A stretch of DNA of 64,000 nt from Kalaharituber pfeilii (GCA_015179045.1 WHUZ01000010.1:186001-250000), one strand, 5' to 3'. Counted from the first letter of the stretch, positions 42,222 to 55,031 are shown. Notes: generated from the sequence alone by a model not told the origin. A program made the numbers and translations.

Positions 42222-43095
42222 TCTGTGATATTACTCGCTTATCAGTTCCTGTCACACTGCTAGTAGGCTTCGTCTTGAGGTGTCTCTTGCCCTTAGGATG
42301 TTACATTTGGAGTACACCACTCCAGATTGCACAAGAGCTTATTCATTTGCAGTGCGGACCATTTTGAGGGTGTGCAATTGAGGTGCAGGAGTAGGTAGTA
42401 AAAGCTTCAGGATATCCTGCAAAGCCTGGCAATTTTGAAACTGCTGGATGAGCTGCGCCGCTTTACAGGCTTGAAAGTAAGCAAAGCGCTCTGCTTCTTC
42501 GCTAGAAAGATTGACATGATATTGCTCTGTTCAAATAATTTTGTTCACATAACCCCCGCATACAAGCTCCAAGCCTATGGCAGGGACCTAAAAAAAAACA
42601 CTAGAATATATGAAGTTGATAATCCAGATGGCGCCATTTGGCCATGGGTCAATAATCCAGCCGTTTGCAATGATCACAATCTGGCAGCTTGAGACATTGA
42701 CACGCTGTAGGTTCGGTTGATGTAGTTAATAGCCATCTAGGATGAATCAAAATGATTGGAATTGGGGTCTGCAATTCAAACAATGGTCCAAGCTTGTTGT
42801 GACATGGAAACGTGTATTGGTACAGTAAGTAATACTACTCGTTACCAGCATTTGTTGCTGTAATAGCACGCGTTGGTTGAAAGGCTGCGGCTACATTGCT
42901 ATTTACCCAGCTGTTTTCCCTACAAAGTCCTCTCAACAGAGAAGATACCCTGTTGCCACACCAGGTCACTGACCTCTCGCACGGACTATGCCCAACCTCC
43001 ATTTTGCATCACTAAATGCTGGTAACAAGTACCAACATTTGATCTACCTGCCCCACAATGTTGGTACCTGTGTCACAGTGTCATGGCGTAAAGTT
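42222..43095. other. Unique DNA with a LINE-B tail relic, no gene recognised
   Basis: Mostly single-copy. At 42546-42590 the sequence TTCACATAACCCCCGCATAC and CCTATGGCAGGGACC is a LINE-B hairpin on the minus strand without poly(T). Confidence 0.5.
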
Positions 43096-43118
43096 TATCG
43101 ACTGATGAGGTCCGGGAA

Positions 43119-43380
43119 CGGCAGGCAGAATCTGCCTGTCCGGAGAGGTTCCGGACCGTCTGCTGTCGATCGTGAGCTGGTGGTGGTCCCCCGAGTTCGA
43201 ACGCTGCCTTCGAGGCCGTCGGGGCCGAGGGGGTTCTCCTGGTGTTGTCCGCTTCCTTGTGGCACGTCTGGTTGTCGAGAAAAGTCCCCGGTCAGGTGAA
43301 GTGAGTCGTGGCCCGAGGAGGTTGTAGAGGTATGTGTGAGGGTGATTGGCAAGATATGGGGTTGGGCCTGAGCTCTGAGT
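43119..43380 (-). mobile_element. LINE-A 5' region with CACGTG-type box
   Basis: Matches 20094-20262 and extends into a segment also present at 27180-27224. The box is diverged (GGTCAGGTGAAG, then GTGGCCCGAGG). Confidence 0.5.
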
Positions 43381-43439
43381 GGGTGCCTGTTCTTGCTTGT
43401 ATACTAATATGTTATCCAAAAAAGGTGCGCCCCCCAGAC

Positions 43440-45209
43440 CTGTGGTTTGGGATCTGGGTGCGAAGTCTAGCCCGTATGGTTGATATGCCGGTGTGATCTC
43501 CCTTAATTTGGGCCCGTCAGTTGGCAAACCCCTGGTACAGCTTGTCAATGGCCCCGCTCATGCCCTCTTCCAGGTGTTCTACTCTCCCCGCTATGGCCTC
43601 TACTGCCACGTTGAATCTGGCAACCCATGCATTCTCCATCCCGTCCCATAGTTTCTCCATTTTTTTTTTTTCTTTTTTTTTTTTATTTCATTACTCGCAT
43701 GCCGCCTGACAGGCTATGGCGAGGGTTTTATAAACTAAAGCTACCTAAAACAAGGAAAATAACTTAGATACAGGTGTGCCCCGAGGTGAATCTCCGTGGT
43801 TCGGGGAGAGAGAGATGTCCGAGCCTGCCTAGTTTCTCCAATTGTTCCTCCTGTCTTTTGACTATGCTCTCGACCCATGCATTCTCCATCCGGTCCTACG
43901 GTTCTTTTATCTGTTCCTTGACCTGTGTCTCCTGTCCTTTGGCTGTTTTTCCCCTAGCATCCTCGTCTTATCCACCAGTTGCCCTCCTGGCCCAGTACTT
44001 TTCTATCATATCCCTAATCCAAGCCGGAAGATCTAAATCTACTTCCTCCTCCCACTTATCTAAGCCAAACCTTTTCTCCAATCCTCGTGGGGCTTCGGCT
44101 GCTGATGCACCTACGTAGCAGGGGGTCTCTTGTCTCATTCTTCCCAGGGCCATCTTTGCCTCCCAGGCTCTTGCTTTGTTCGCCGCAGCTACTGTTATTT
44201 CCAGCATGAACTGTTCTTTGTGACCACTGCCGCCCTGCTCTGGCGTTTGGGTGCGGTCTGGTGTCAGTGGTCTTGTCTCTGGGACCTCTGAATTGCTCCC
44301 CCCAAGAAGGGGTAGCGGGGTGTACCCTTCGCTATCCCTGAACTCCCCGGGGGCGTTGCATTGACCTGTCTGACCGTTTCCACTGATGAGTCACTGCCTG
44401 TATCGTCCTCATTGTCTTCCTCTTCATCCGCCTAGGTAGTTGTGACGGCACGTTCCTAGCTGTCCTCCTGGGTGGCTGTGAAAGCGTGTTCCTGGCTGTC
44501 ATCATCGTATGTGTTCATAACCGCCCAGCCTGGCCCTGTGGCGACTATGGTATCCTCCATCTGTTGGTCCGGAGGTCTTGAGTCATGAGCAACTCCTTTT
44601 TCGATGTCATCGGAATCGATGATGTCAATTATCTCTTACATCGAGACCCTTCCCATTTCGATATCTTCCAGCGTGACTCTCTTGGTCTCCTTGGGCTCAA
44701 AGTGTCCCCCCAGGGCTACACCCTCCGCCACCGCCCTGCCCATGGCTTCCTCCATTTGGTCTCCGTCCTCCCCCCTCGTTGAGTGCTTGAGGATGTCATG
44801 AAAGCGGTGCAAGGTCCATTGTTGATCCTTTATGATGATGGTCATATCTCCATGTGCTTTCTAGTCCTTGACCGCATGGAACTGGATCCCGTTTACCGTC
44901 GCTGTTCTCCTGGCCTCTCTGGCCCTTGTCGTGCTCCTTGTAATCCTGCTCCCTCTCCCGCGCGCTCTGCCTCTCTCCCTGTCTGTTGATGTTCTTCTCC
45001 CTCTTCCCATTGCTGTCGATCTTGTGCGCCGGTGAGTCGGTGTGCCGTGTGACAAGGTTGGGTGGCTGTGTCCGGGTCGTCGGCTCGGCCCAATGTCTGG
45101 GGTGGTTGGGGGCGTGTGGCGTGTGCTGGGGTACGTGAGGCCGGCTGATGGGCCGGCAACTGTATGTCGTTGGCTGCGTCCTATTTGTCTGATCCTCAGG
45201 GCTGTTCAT
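43440..45209 (-). pseudogene. LINE ORF1 remnant
   Basis: Minus-strand fragments (43968-44207, 44636-44845, 44796-45209) include W-T-L-H-R-F-H-D-I-L-K-H and I-E-M-G-R-V-S, matching W-T-L-H-R-Y-Q-D-I-F-K-H and I-Q-H-G-R-V-S in the ORF1 at 25348-26661. The frame is broken many times and split by a 170-bp LINE-A insertion. Confidence 0.65.
43660..43829 (-). mobile_element. LINE-A short 3' fragment (170 bp)
   Basis: T-runs, TTTCATTACTCGCATGCCGC, hairpin in the T-A form with loop GTC, and about 110 bp of 3' UTR. Flanked by TAGTTTCTCCA (43649-43659 and 43830-43840). Confidence 0.85.
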
Positions 45210-45210
45210 C

Positions 45211-46700
45211 TTTTTTTTTTTTATTTTTTTTTATATCATTAATCGCGTGCCGCCCTATAGGCTATGGCGATGTTAGTTACATGTAAGGAGAAAACTTAGA
45301 ATATCAAAATAAGGACATATCAGAAAATGACTGAGAAATCCCTCCCATCTCTACTCTCGACTTGCCCATTCCAATAACTCCACCAAGGTGTCTCCCGCGT
45401 TGTTGCCGTCTTCGTCGGTGCTTTCTGGTCTGCACAGTCCGTCCTCGCCCCTTGGGCATCTCCGTTTCCATGCTCTACATTGTGTCAGAACGTGTTGGGT
45501 TGTTTCGTCTGCCTCTCCGCACCACCGGCATTCCGGGCTGTCGGCGTTGCCAAGCTTGTATCTCCAGTGTCAGAGCCCTTTGCCCCCAAGGATGCCGGCT
45601 AGGGTGGCGACCCTGGTGCCCAGTCTTTGTAGGGGCTTGTAGGATATGTTCAGTCTGTTTCTTTCGGTGGCTCTCCTAGCTCTGGCTCCTTGTCTCATTC
45701 CGTCCTCTGTGACAGTCTCGTGCTGGTATGGTAGCTGTGTGCCTATCTTGGCTGCCAGGTCTGCCTCGGTATTCCCGTGTATTCTTTTGTGGCCTTTGAC
45801 CTATAAAACTGCCACGTCGAGGTCGCCTCTTTCCGCTCTCCGGTCCCATGCTTCTCTTACTCGCTGTGAGGCCCCTTTGTAGGTTGGGTCCCCTTCTGCG
45901 ATTCGCTGTAACCTCTATATGGCGGTCTTGGAGTCCGTGATGATCAGTATCTCGGTGGCCTGGCTCCTGAGGGCCTCTTCCATGGCGATGAGCTCCGCGT
46001 CATTTACCGTACTGAGTGCTCCGAGGCACGTTGAGAATTGGCTGGACTGTGAGAACGAGCCTGCCCCGGTGGAGCCATCCATGCGGCTCCCGTCCGTGTA
46101 GACGCTGCTCCAGCCCTGGTCTTCTGCTCCCGTAATGGCGGCTTCCCATTCCTCCGTCGGTGTGTCGGCGGGTAATGTGGGGAGCCGTGCCAGGGGGAGT
46201 GGCTTCCCGTGGTGTAGTGATCCCCTGAGGTAGGTGGTGTCCGGCTCCTCTTTCCTGAGGGGTTCTCGTGCAAACCGCAATGTGCGTGCCTCCACCCGGG
46301 TGCATTCTCCGTCTATGATCATCTTCTTGTGCTGGATAGTCCTATGGATCAGTCTAATCCCGTTGGTCCACGCTGGTCATGTGTTCTGAGGAGGTGTGGG
46401 AGAACGTTTAGGTCAGTTGGGTGTGCTGTTGAGGTGAATTGGGGTGAACTGGGTGAGGTGGGCGTCGTAAGTCGGGTGAAGGGAGAGTCGTGGGGAAGTG
46501 CTGGAATTTGTCTGAAAAGGCTGTTTTTCCATCCGTCCGTCACTGTCTGTGCCGTCCCCCGAGTTCGACTGTCGCCCCCGGGGCCGAGGGGATTCTGCTG
46601 GTGCTTTCTGCTCCTTGATATCACGTCTGGATGTCGAGATAAGCGCTCGGTCACGTCATCGTAGTCGTGGCCCGAGGAGGTTGTGGAGGTGTATGTATAA
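45211..46700 (-). mobile_element. LINE-A with internal deletion (3' half joined to 5' region)
   Basis: Tail at the left (T-runs, ATATCATTAATCGCGTGCCG). C-terminal ORF2 follows: knuckle near 45510-45560, RNase H with Y-T-D-G-S-R, V-N-D-A-E-L and T-D-S-K-T-A (45915-46322). From about 46330 the sequence passes into 5'-UTR-type DNA with the CACGTC-variant box (46645-46680). The endonuclease, RT and ORF1 are missing. Several stops break the C-terminal part. Confidence 0.7.
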
Positions 46701-49165
46701 GCATTGTAAGATAGACAGATCGTATCCACTACTGCCTTGCAATGGACCGGAGCGGTGAGAACTAGTGCAGCAAATGTACGGCCAAATGCGAATGCAAGTA
46801 CGAGTGCGAAAGCGTGGGTGCGAAAAGAAGAGAAGAGAAGAGAAGAGGTTATTGATTGTACGTGCTACAGTACAGAAAGTCTATGGTATCGCCTCACGTG
46901 CTGCACTTATCTCCACGTGCCAAGCTTACTTTACCCAATCCGTCGTCGTCACCACAGCACGCTTCCCTAATGAATATAGAAACGAGACTGCAAATAAGTA
47001 TTCCGGAAATTGTCGCGTTGGACGTGGAGATTTTCCGTTCTTTGAATATGCTCTGTTTTTTTTTTTTTTTGCAAAGACTTACCAGATACCTATACCGAAT
47101 ACTTACCCAATTCATGCATAAATTTGGGGGCACACGGTAGTCTCAATCCTGATGCGAGCTTACTAAGCAGAAAATAGTTCTGGTTCACGAGACTTGGCAT
47201 TTAGTGTCACAACTGGGATCTTGGCAGTACATCACATCATGCCAAGACCAGCTAGTATGCAGGCAAAATCTCTAAATGAGAATTCGTGATATTAAAAACC
47301 TCCGAAGTCGAACTCACAGATCCAACTCCACTAACTCTTCACTATCCCCCTTCTTTTTTTTTGGGGGGGGTATGTATAACGGATCTGGTAAACGCAGAGA
47401 GTTACCGTCCGCTGGGTCAAAAAAACACTTGATAAGCGATGCTTGCTAGTCCTCTGCGTAGCTTATATAACACTCATTTACTAAGCCAGTAGAATATGTA
47501 TTTGGACAGGGGTACTAATGCACATTATGCGCGATGCCCGAATACATATTTTACTAGCTAGTATGCGACTGCGATGCCGCCGCTGCCCCTCGGCTGTCAT
47601 ATATCGCCTACGTCGCAATATACGCATAGCTCCCTCGACCGCCCACCGTAGGCTACGGTTACGGTGAACCCGCAACAGTATGATATTTTAGTTTCTCAAC
47701 TTCTACACTCCTCACTGCTGCCAATCTCACTTTTCCCGTCAACAAAACGCAACGTAACAAAAATTCAACCAATAAAACAAGGAAACTGTAAAATACAAGC
47801 GGGCATAAGGAATCTCCTCAATCGAACCTGAAAACTCCTCTTTTCATCACTCTGTAGTAGACTCGCAATTCTCTCACCATGTTACCCCCTCTTTCCCACT
47901 TCTCATTCCCACCTCCCGCTTCCCGCTTCCCGCATTTCATGCATCCTTATTACGCAACTCCCCCACCCCAAACAAACCCAACCTTAAAATCTTGGCACCC
48001 TCCCCCCCCCCACCACCTATCTCGCATCATCCTCAAACAGGGAATTCCAGACTTCACTTATTCAATATCCCCACATACATACATCACATCCACATATGGC
48101 ATCGTATCTCAGCTATCAAAATAGGATCAAAATGAACTTTCTCCAACACAATACAACGATACTTTGGGGAAGTAGATACTACCTATATCAGCATCTGGGC
48201 ACGAGACTAACCAACTATATTATATATAATAAATATATTCATACTATATATTAAGTACATTACATTATAAAATAGAAGTTTAACCACCATCAACGGTACA
48301 AGATATTCAAAAACCTGAAAATGAAAGAAACCTCCCCCCACTTCTAAAAAAATACTAGACTTTTCTCTATAAAAGAAAAAAAAAAAAAAAAAATCGTATA
48401 TAAGAACCAAACAAAAACAAAGACCAAATACAATACAAAAAAAACTCAAACGTTTCCCCCCCCCCCCAAAACCAATTAAAACAAATCCCAACCCAACTCG
48501 AACAAAAAAAAAAGAAAAAAAAAGGAAAAAATCTAAATTCCGACGTTTATGCAAAAGAGAAAACCCATTCCATACCAATCCTATTCCATCCGATGCCATG
48601 CGGTCCCAGTTCCCCATGCCATATGTATACCCAGAAACATATATATAACCCCCATCATCTCGTTACATATTCCGACATCGCACGAAGCAAACAAAGAAAC
48701 CAAAAAGAAAGAAATAGAAATAGAAATAGAAATAGAAATCGAAATAGAAATTAAAATAAACCCCATGCCATCCCATCCCAGTTCCCCATGCCCCATATAT
48801 ATATAACCCCCATCAATTCATTACATATCCTAACCGCTCATTCATGAAACAAGTAAACAAAAACGCAAGAAATACAAATATAAATAGAAATAGAAATATA
48901 ACTAAATCCCAATAACCCTTAACATTAACTTTTTGTCGCTTTTGTATTTTGGAAAAAGAAAAAAAGAAAAAGAAGAACAAACAAGTAAGAATGCAGACGT
49001 TAATCAACAACAGCAGCAACAACAGCACCGGAAAAAAGTCTAATGCAAAACCAAAACCATCGTCAAGGGTATAAAATAAGATATATATAGAAACTGAAAA
49101 CACAAAAGTCGAGAAAATCAAAAGACGGGAAAACACGAAAGACGAAAAGAGAATCCTAAATCCCC
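46701..49165. other. Unique AT-rich intergenic region
   Basis: No convincing gene. It contains an AGAAG microsatellite (46826-46849), a T-run at 47050, a pyrimidine-rich stretch around 47880-48010, GAAATA repeats (48712-48755), and an imperfect tandem duplication of about 150 bp (blocks near 48595-48700 and 48770-48870, each with ATATATATAACCCCCATCA). The right part is probably the 3' UTR and downstream region of the FUSC gene. Confidence 0.5.
48595..48870. repeat. Imperfect tandem duplication with GAAATA microsatellite
   Basis: Two related blocks share CAGTTCCCCATGCC, the ATATATATAACCCCCATCA motif and A-rich tails; GAAATA repeats sit between them. Confidence 0.65.
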
Positions 49166-49181
49166 CCCCCCCCCACCACAT

Positions 49182-52100
49182 CTACCTCCTCTCCTCCCTC
49201 CCCTCCGCCGCCGGCATCCCCTTCTCCAAATCCGCCTCTTTGCCCCTGAACACGCTCCCCGCCCTGCTCGGCCCCGCCGTCGACCCGTCCCACCCCGCGC
49301 GCGACGGACACCTGCTCGCGACCGCGGTCGCCACCCGCGACGCCGACACGCTCGCCACCAGCTCCGGCAGCACCTCCTTCGTCCGCGAGCTCACGTGGCT
49401 CTGCGCAATCAGCGCGTCCACCTCCTCGCGCAGCAGGTCCATCTCGCGCACCAGCGTCGCCAGGCGCCCCACGTCCGCGTAGTTCGCCGTCGACTCTGGC
49501 GACGGCACCCTCTGCTGCTGCTGCGCCTCGTCGGACTCGTCGTCGTCGCGGTGCTTCTCCGGCCGGAACGCGCGCATGTACTCCGCCAGCACGACCGACG
49601 AGTGCGACCGGTGCCGCGGCATGTACAGCCGCGCCGACAGCGTGTGCGACAGCACCAGCAGGTCGTTGCACAGCGACCCCAGCAGCTGCTCGCGCCCCCA
49701 CGCCTCGATCAGGCCCCGTGCGCCCGGGCCCAGCAGCACCGGCGTCCGCGGCCCCGCCGGGTCCGGGCTCCCGACGATCAGCAGCACAATGTCGGACAGC
49801 CTGTCCAGGATGCTCTGGAACCGCTCCACGGGGAACCGCCCCGCCAGCGAAATCTCGTACCGCGTCGCCGGCATTAGGCTTCCCGCGAAGCGCACCCGCC
49901 GCTGCGTCTTGCGCACCACGTCCGCGTACCGCCCCTCGCTCACGATGCTCGAGCTGGGCACGCTCGTGAGCCCCAGCGCGTACGCGCCCCCGTCGGCCTC
50001 CGGGTCCCCGGCGAGCTCGATCGCGAACAGCAGGTGGTGCAGCCAGTCCATGCTGTGGGAGATCGCCCTGCCGAGCTGCGCGCGCGCGTGGAACGGAAAC
50101 ACGCCCATGTGGATGATCATCGCGACCGCAAGCCCCACCGGCAGCGTCAGCAGCCTCCGCGCCAGTGTCGCCGTGGTATTGTGGTCCGCTGAGCTCTGAG
50201 AGACGCCGATGATGATGTTGAACGCCAGCGCCGCCACCGTGCCTGCCTTTACGCATGTTGCGTTGTTCACTAACCCCCCCACCACGAAGCCCAGCACGAA
50301 CGCAATCAGCACATTCGCCCAAACATGTCCCTGGCTCACTTGCATCGTCACAAACGCACAAACACCCCCTCCAACCGCGCCGCACACCTTCATCCCTGCT
50401 GTGCGGAAGGTCATCCCACGTGTCGTCTCCATCGCCACCATCGCGGAGATGAGCGCCCATTGCACCCGCAGACTCTCGTACCAGATATAGTTCCTGCCGA
50501 CGAATGCAGGAGCCGAGAGGATGCCCATCACCATGGAGAACTTCACCGCGTACTTCAAGTGCCGGGAGTGCTTCACCCGCGCAAGCGCACGGGACAGAGT
50601 CAGCGCGAGCCGTGTGCACCATGTCTGCTGCGGGCGGAGATGAACCAGGGGTGTTGTCGCCGTGTCGTCGGTGTCCGGGTCCTCCTGCACCACCGCAAAC
50701 TCATCACCGGATACCAAATCGGGGGTGTCCGGACCTGGATGCGGCGACTCTGGATCTGCTGGCCCGCTCCTGCTGCTACTCCTGATTTTTTCGGCATCCT
50801 CAATCTTACTCTTCCTTGCAGCCCTCCGAAACTTCATCGGCAGAAACAGCCGCAGCCGGCCCGTCGACGACACCGCATTACCGGCCTCCGCAGCCCCCTT
50901 CACCGCCTCCAACAGCGCTCCCAGAATTTCGTGCAACAGATCCACAAACGCCGCCTCCTCTACGCCATCCGCGAGGATGTCCGCATCGGTGCGTCTCGCC
51001 CGCTCTCCGGAAAGTGCGGCCTCCACCGCTGCCATGTTTGCCGCGAACGCGGCAATTTCCACCATCGGGCTGTCGCTGGTGCCGGTCTTGCTCGTGTACG
51101 CAGTCTCAATCCGGTCCGCAACCATATCCATGACTCTGACGGCCTCCAAGAATGCAAAGCTGATGGCCCTACGCTTATTCATGTCAGTGGGACAGGCGGG
51201 GGTCGGAGGGGGGGCTTCCTTTCGCTCCTCCAACGACGCTTGCGAGCCCATGAGATGTACATCCGTCTCCTGATGCAGCCGCCCCGGTCTTGCCCTCACC
51301 GTACAATTGTAAACCCTAACCAACTCGAGCAACTTCTCCAGCCATGCCCGCAGCGGCTTCAGCTCCACACCGTCCACCCTTGCCAACGAGATCTCATAAT
51401 CGGCCTCTGTGAACGCCGTCCCAAGCGCTCCGACTTCCTTTGCCAATCCCGATACATCCACCTCTCCAAACCCCCTGCTCCAAATGCTTTTCTCCACGTC
51501 CAGAATCGCCTGTCTTGCCTCCGACAACGCGCCCTTGACTCCGGCGCGCAGCACTCGTGAGTGGTCCTCCGGCCACAGAAGCAGGGAAACCACCATTGCC
51601 ACCGCCGCGCCGAAAAAGATCACGGGGAAATAATTTCTGAATACTGGCACGGGAGAGGCGAGACCGCGGATGAGGGCGAACATGTTGACGATCATGAAGA
51701 ACACGGTAGAGAGGTACAGACGGGGGTGTTTGGACCGGGTGTGGCCGCACAGGCAGGCTGCGAGAAGCATTGCAACGAACAGGACCACGCGGCGGGAGGT
51801 GGGGATGAGGGGGGCGAGTTCGTCGGCAGAGGGGGTAGGTTGAGCTAGATTCGCGAGGACGAGAGCGAGGTTGGCGTATGCGAGCCCCAAGAGGGCTCCT
51901 AGCAAGGAGATGATAGTGAAAACGATTTGTCCGCCCACCGATCTGATGGGAAATAAGTATATCGCCTACCGGGAGATGAATTTCTTGTCAGCATAAAGAA
52001 CAAACCCTTCCGCAGAAAAGAATTGTGCTGAATATTAATTTGCACTCACCGTCGTACCCAACAAAAACGGGTTCGTTCCGTGCCACTGCACGAGCGGCTT

Positions 52101-52277
52101 CGTAATTGTCAGCGCCAACGCCGCCGCCAGCGTTACCGCGCACTTTACTATCCTCTTCACCGTCCCGGGGTTCTCGCGGACGAAATTTCTCGAGCGAGCA
52201 GGGAGCTGCCGAATAGCAGTAAGGAGCCGCGTATGTAGCGGCGGAGGAATCCTGGAGGAGAGCGATGTGAGATCCAT
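49182..52277 (-). CDS. FUSC / brefeldin-A-sensitivity-type membrane protein
   Basis: Exon 1 is 52277-52050 and exon 2 51965-49182, separated by an 84-bp GTGAGT...GTAG intron in phase 0, for 1003 residues. The junction gives F-L-L-G-T-T then A-I-Y-L-F-P-I-R-S-V-G-G-Q. Hydrophobic helices lie near residues 43-59, 89-117, 135-151, 159-177 and 188-206; a charged central region with D/E-rich and Pro-rich stretches follows; a second helix cluster lies at about 550-700 (L-R-V-Q-W-A-L-I-S-A-M-V-A; P-V-G-L-A-V-A-M-I-I-H). The two-block plan and length match the fungal FUSC/ArAE_2 (DUF2421) proteins related to BRE4, thought to act as exporters; the substrate is unknown. GC content is far above the flanks and codons end mainly in G or C. 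A second acceptor (CATCAG) would shift the frame, so I chose GTAG. Confidence 0.85.
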
Positions 52278-54398
52278 TTTCTCTGTCCGGTTTGTGCTAT
52301 GCTGTATTTGTGGGACGAAAAATATATATCGTGGAACTTCAACTGCACTGTATGCAACCTGAGTAGAGTTAAAAGGTCAGTCTTGTCTGTTCTCCCTGTA
52401 CGTCAATCATCCGGGAACCTACGAACTATTATAAATATTAAACAATAAAAATAAAAAAATTAAAAATTAAAAAAATTCAGCTAACGACCGCAACCTCCGC
52501 TGACGAAAACAAAAACTGCGTACTGATGATGACCGATCTCATGGTGGTAACGTAATATATCTCCGTTTTTTTCCCTCCGGCAAAAGAGATTGCGGGTCGT
52601 TGGGTATATATAAGGGTCCATGCGAAAGAGAGTGGTTGGGCTGGCATGCGCACACACAGACACAAAGATTGATGGTTTGTAGGGATGTCTTAGTTCCCCA
52701 GGGGCAGGCACGGATAGACACGTTCCTGTGGCCCACTAGCGTCATTGGAAATCGAATCTGAGATGGATGGAGCAAGGGGGGCGCATGCACAGCCCGGATG
52801 TGGGAGGTGGACGAAACCTTAGGTAACTTAACTTTGACGACCTGCCCCCCCTCCGCCCCCCTCCCCCCCCCTGTGAGTGGCAAGGGTTTCTGCGCACAGA
52901 TCTGACAGGCAAAAGACATGCAGAGGGTGGATTACTCTCAACTCCTTGCGCCGGATGGAGACGTACGCTCACGGAATTGAAAGGGACAGGTCCGGGATTG
53001 TGTTGAGGAAAATAAGATTTTGAAACGAGATGACACTGATGCCCTTCACCCGGTAGTTTGACAAGATCTTTTTTTTGAAGATCCTCTTCCCCAAGCCGTC
53101 TCTTTGCACGCTCCGATTGGTTGCTCGAGATGAGGATCTTGCATTCAGCGAATCGTTACAAAGCAAAATCTACTTGTCAAACGTAGATTATTCCGCAGGA
53201 GAAATCAAATCAAATCAAATCAAATCCCCCCCAAAAAATCAAATCTCACAAACCCCTCTTCGGCCCCTCCCCCGTACGCGCCCCATCCCCCAAGGCAACG
53301 TCAGCACGCAGATCAATTTCACTCTATTTTCTTTTTTTTTTTTTCCCCTCCCTTCTCATTTTAATCTCGACTCCCCCGGAACCCATTCCGAAGCTGGGGT
53401 TGATTGAATTGAACACTTTCCGCTTCCAGTCGCCCATCGCATAGAACCAAAAAATAGAAACTGGTCGGGAAAAAAAAAAAGCCTTCGCCGCCGCCATCAA
53501 CGCTATCAAAAGCACAGTATTCGCCACGGGTTCCTGCATCATGCAACTACAACTTTAGGCACATTCCGAATCGTTCGCGAGCGCCTGCTCCGCGGCTAAT
53601 AATGCTGGGTAAGTTTACTGTATCGATCGGGATTGCGAGGTTGGAATAACCTTTTTTTTTTTTTTTTTGGGGGGGTGTGTGTGTGTGTGTGGGTTTTTAT
53701 TTTTTTCATGTGACTGCGCAGTTTCGGGATCACGACCGCTGGAACAAAAAAAAAAAAAGATTGTAAGACATGGGAGAGGGGGAAAAAAAAAACAATACAA
53801 CCGAAACGCAATGTCTCATTGCAAACAAAAAGTGACATGGGTGGAACGTTGATAGGCGCACTTGGTCCCGGTTCCCCATTCCTGGGGTGAAACCCTGCAC
53901 CGTTCAGTAAAGTATTGTCCATCATCAGAACGGTGCCTGTTCATTCTGGCATACTTAAGCATAGGCGATTTCTCCGCGTAGAAAGACGCTTGCGGACCGA
54001 ATTAGAGAGCGCTCTCCTAAAATAGGTAAGACCTTGCCATGCGCGCACAGACGCTCGAGGCTATCCTGCACGCGAGAGCAAGCGGCAACTACAACCCCAG
54101 TAATAATCCACGAATTAGAGCACGCCCATCAAAAGCTTACATACACGTCGGTCCGTGCCCTTCTCTGCGCGTTCTGACTGCACATGTAGGTATTCGTGGC
54201 TGGCTACTACCGTGATTTTCTGAATTCGAGAACCGAGAAAGGCCAGATCTGATCAAAAAACAGCATACAGTAGGCCTTAAAGTTGTCGGTGTTCTATCCG
54301 ACACAGGTGCTGCACCCAGGCGAGGGGCAAATCCAATATAGAACTTCAAGCACATTTCCTATTGCTATGTACGTCGTGAGACACTGTGTGTTGTAAAT
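52278..54398. other. Upstream region of the FUSC gene, no second gene recognised
   Basis: It includes A-runs near 52440-52480, a CAAAT repeat (about 53203-53227), a T-run followed by G-run and TG repeats (53651-53693), and C-rich patches. Short open stretches lack motifs. The FUSC promoter should lie just right of 52277. Confidence 0.45.
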
Positions 54399-54412
54399 CC
54401 ATATGGAGTTTC

Positions 54413-54475
54413 TTTTTTTTGTTTTTGTTTTTTTTGTCACATGACCCCCGCATGCGGCTCTTCGCCATGGCAGGA
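54413..54475 (-). mobile_element. LINE-B tail-only insertion (63 bp)
   Basis: T-rich run, GTCACATGACCCCCGCATGC and hairpin; start (minus strand) TCCTGCCATGG. Flanked by the 14-bp duplication CCATATGGAGTTTC (54399-54412 and 54476-54489). Confidence 0.92.
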
Positions 54476-54559
54476 CCATATGGAGTTTCAGACGTCAACA
54501 AACATACAAAGATGGAATTCGGAAGATACCGAAAGGTGGCATTTCCTTGGCAACTGCTG

Positions 54560-55030
54560 AGGTCGCACAACGCACGCAACTCGCCAAACTCACGCAACTC
54601 ATAGAACTCAACTTCGACCTCGCACAAGTCACAGAACTCGCAGAACTCGCAGACCTCGCAGACCTCACAGAACTTGCGCCACTCCCTAAGCTCGTTGACC
54701 TCGCAGACCTCGCAGAACTCGCAGACCTCGCAGAACTCGCAGACCTCGCAGAACTCGCAGACCTCGCAGAACTTGCAGACCTCACAGAACTTGCAGACCT
54801 CGCAGAACTTGCAGACCTCACAGAACTTGCACAACTTGCAGAACTCTTTTTTTTTTATTTTTATATCAGTAATCGCGTACCGCCCTTGGGCTACTTGCAG
54901 AACTTACGCAATCTCACAGAACTCGCACAACTTGCAGAACTCGCAGACCTCGTACAACTCGCACAACTCGCAATCTCGCGTACTCGCACGCTTCGCACAA
55001 GTCGCACAACCCGTACTCTCACACTCTCAC
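54560..55030. repeat. 9/18-bp minisatellite (CTCGCAGAA / CTCGCAGAC)
   Basis: Tandem units alternate CTCGCAGAA and CTCGCAGAC with drift toward CTTGCAGAA and CTCACAGAA. Because the unit is a multiple of three, both strands stay open: plus encodes Leu-Ala-Glu-Leu-Ala-Asp repeats (54547-54860), minus encodes Cys-Glu-Val-Cys-type repeats (54834 leftward). Whether either is translated cannot be told. A 47-bp LINE-A tail interrupts the array. Confidence 0.85.
54846..54892 (-). mobile_element. LINE-A tail-only insertion (47 bp) in the minisatellite
   Basis: T-rich run, ATATCAGTAATCGCGTACCG and CCCTTGGGCT; the 5' end lies inside the left hairpin arm. Flanked by ACTTGCAGAACT (54834-54845 and 54893-54904), though the repeat array makes the exact edges less certain. 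Confidence 0.8.
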
Positions 55031-55031
55031 A

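Noticed and set aside
49156..50622. A 488-codon open stretch on the minus strand overlapping the FUSC gene
   Set aside because: It is an out-of-frame shadow of the GC-rich FUSC exon, is low-complexity (Gly/Ala/Arg-rich) and has no motifs.
50325..51560. A 411-codon open stretch on the plus strand opposite the FUSC gene
   Set aside because: Antisense shadow rich in Arg, His and Pro with no domain; explained by GC-rich codons.
52539..52972. Possible small gene upstream of the FUSC gene
   Set aside because: Overlapping frames of low complexity; no recognised product and no convincing splice sites.
54346..54834. Cys-rich 162-codon frame as a metallothionein-like gene
   Set aside because: The Cys pattern comes from the 9-bp minisatellite unit; kept as a repeat, not a gene.
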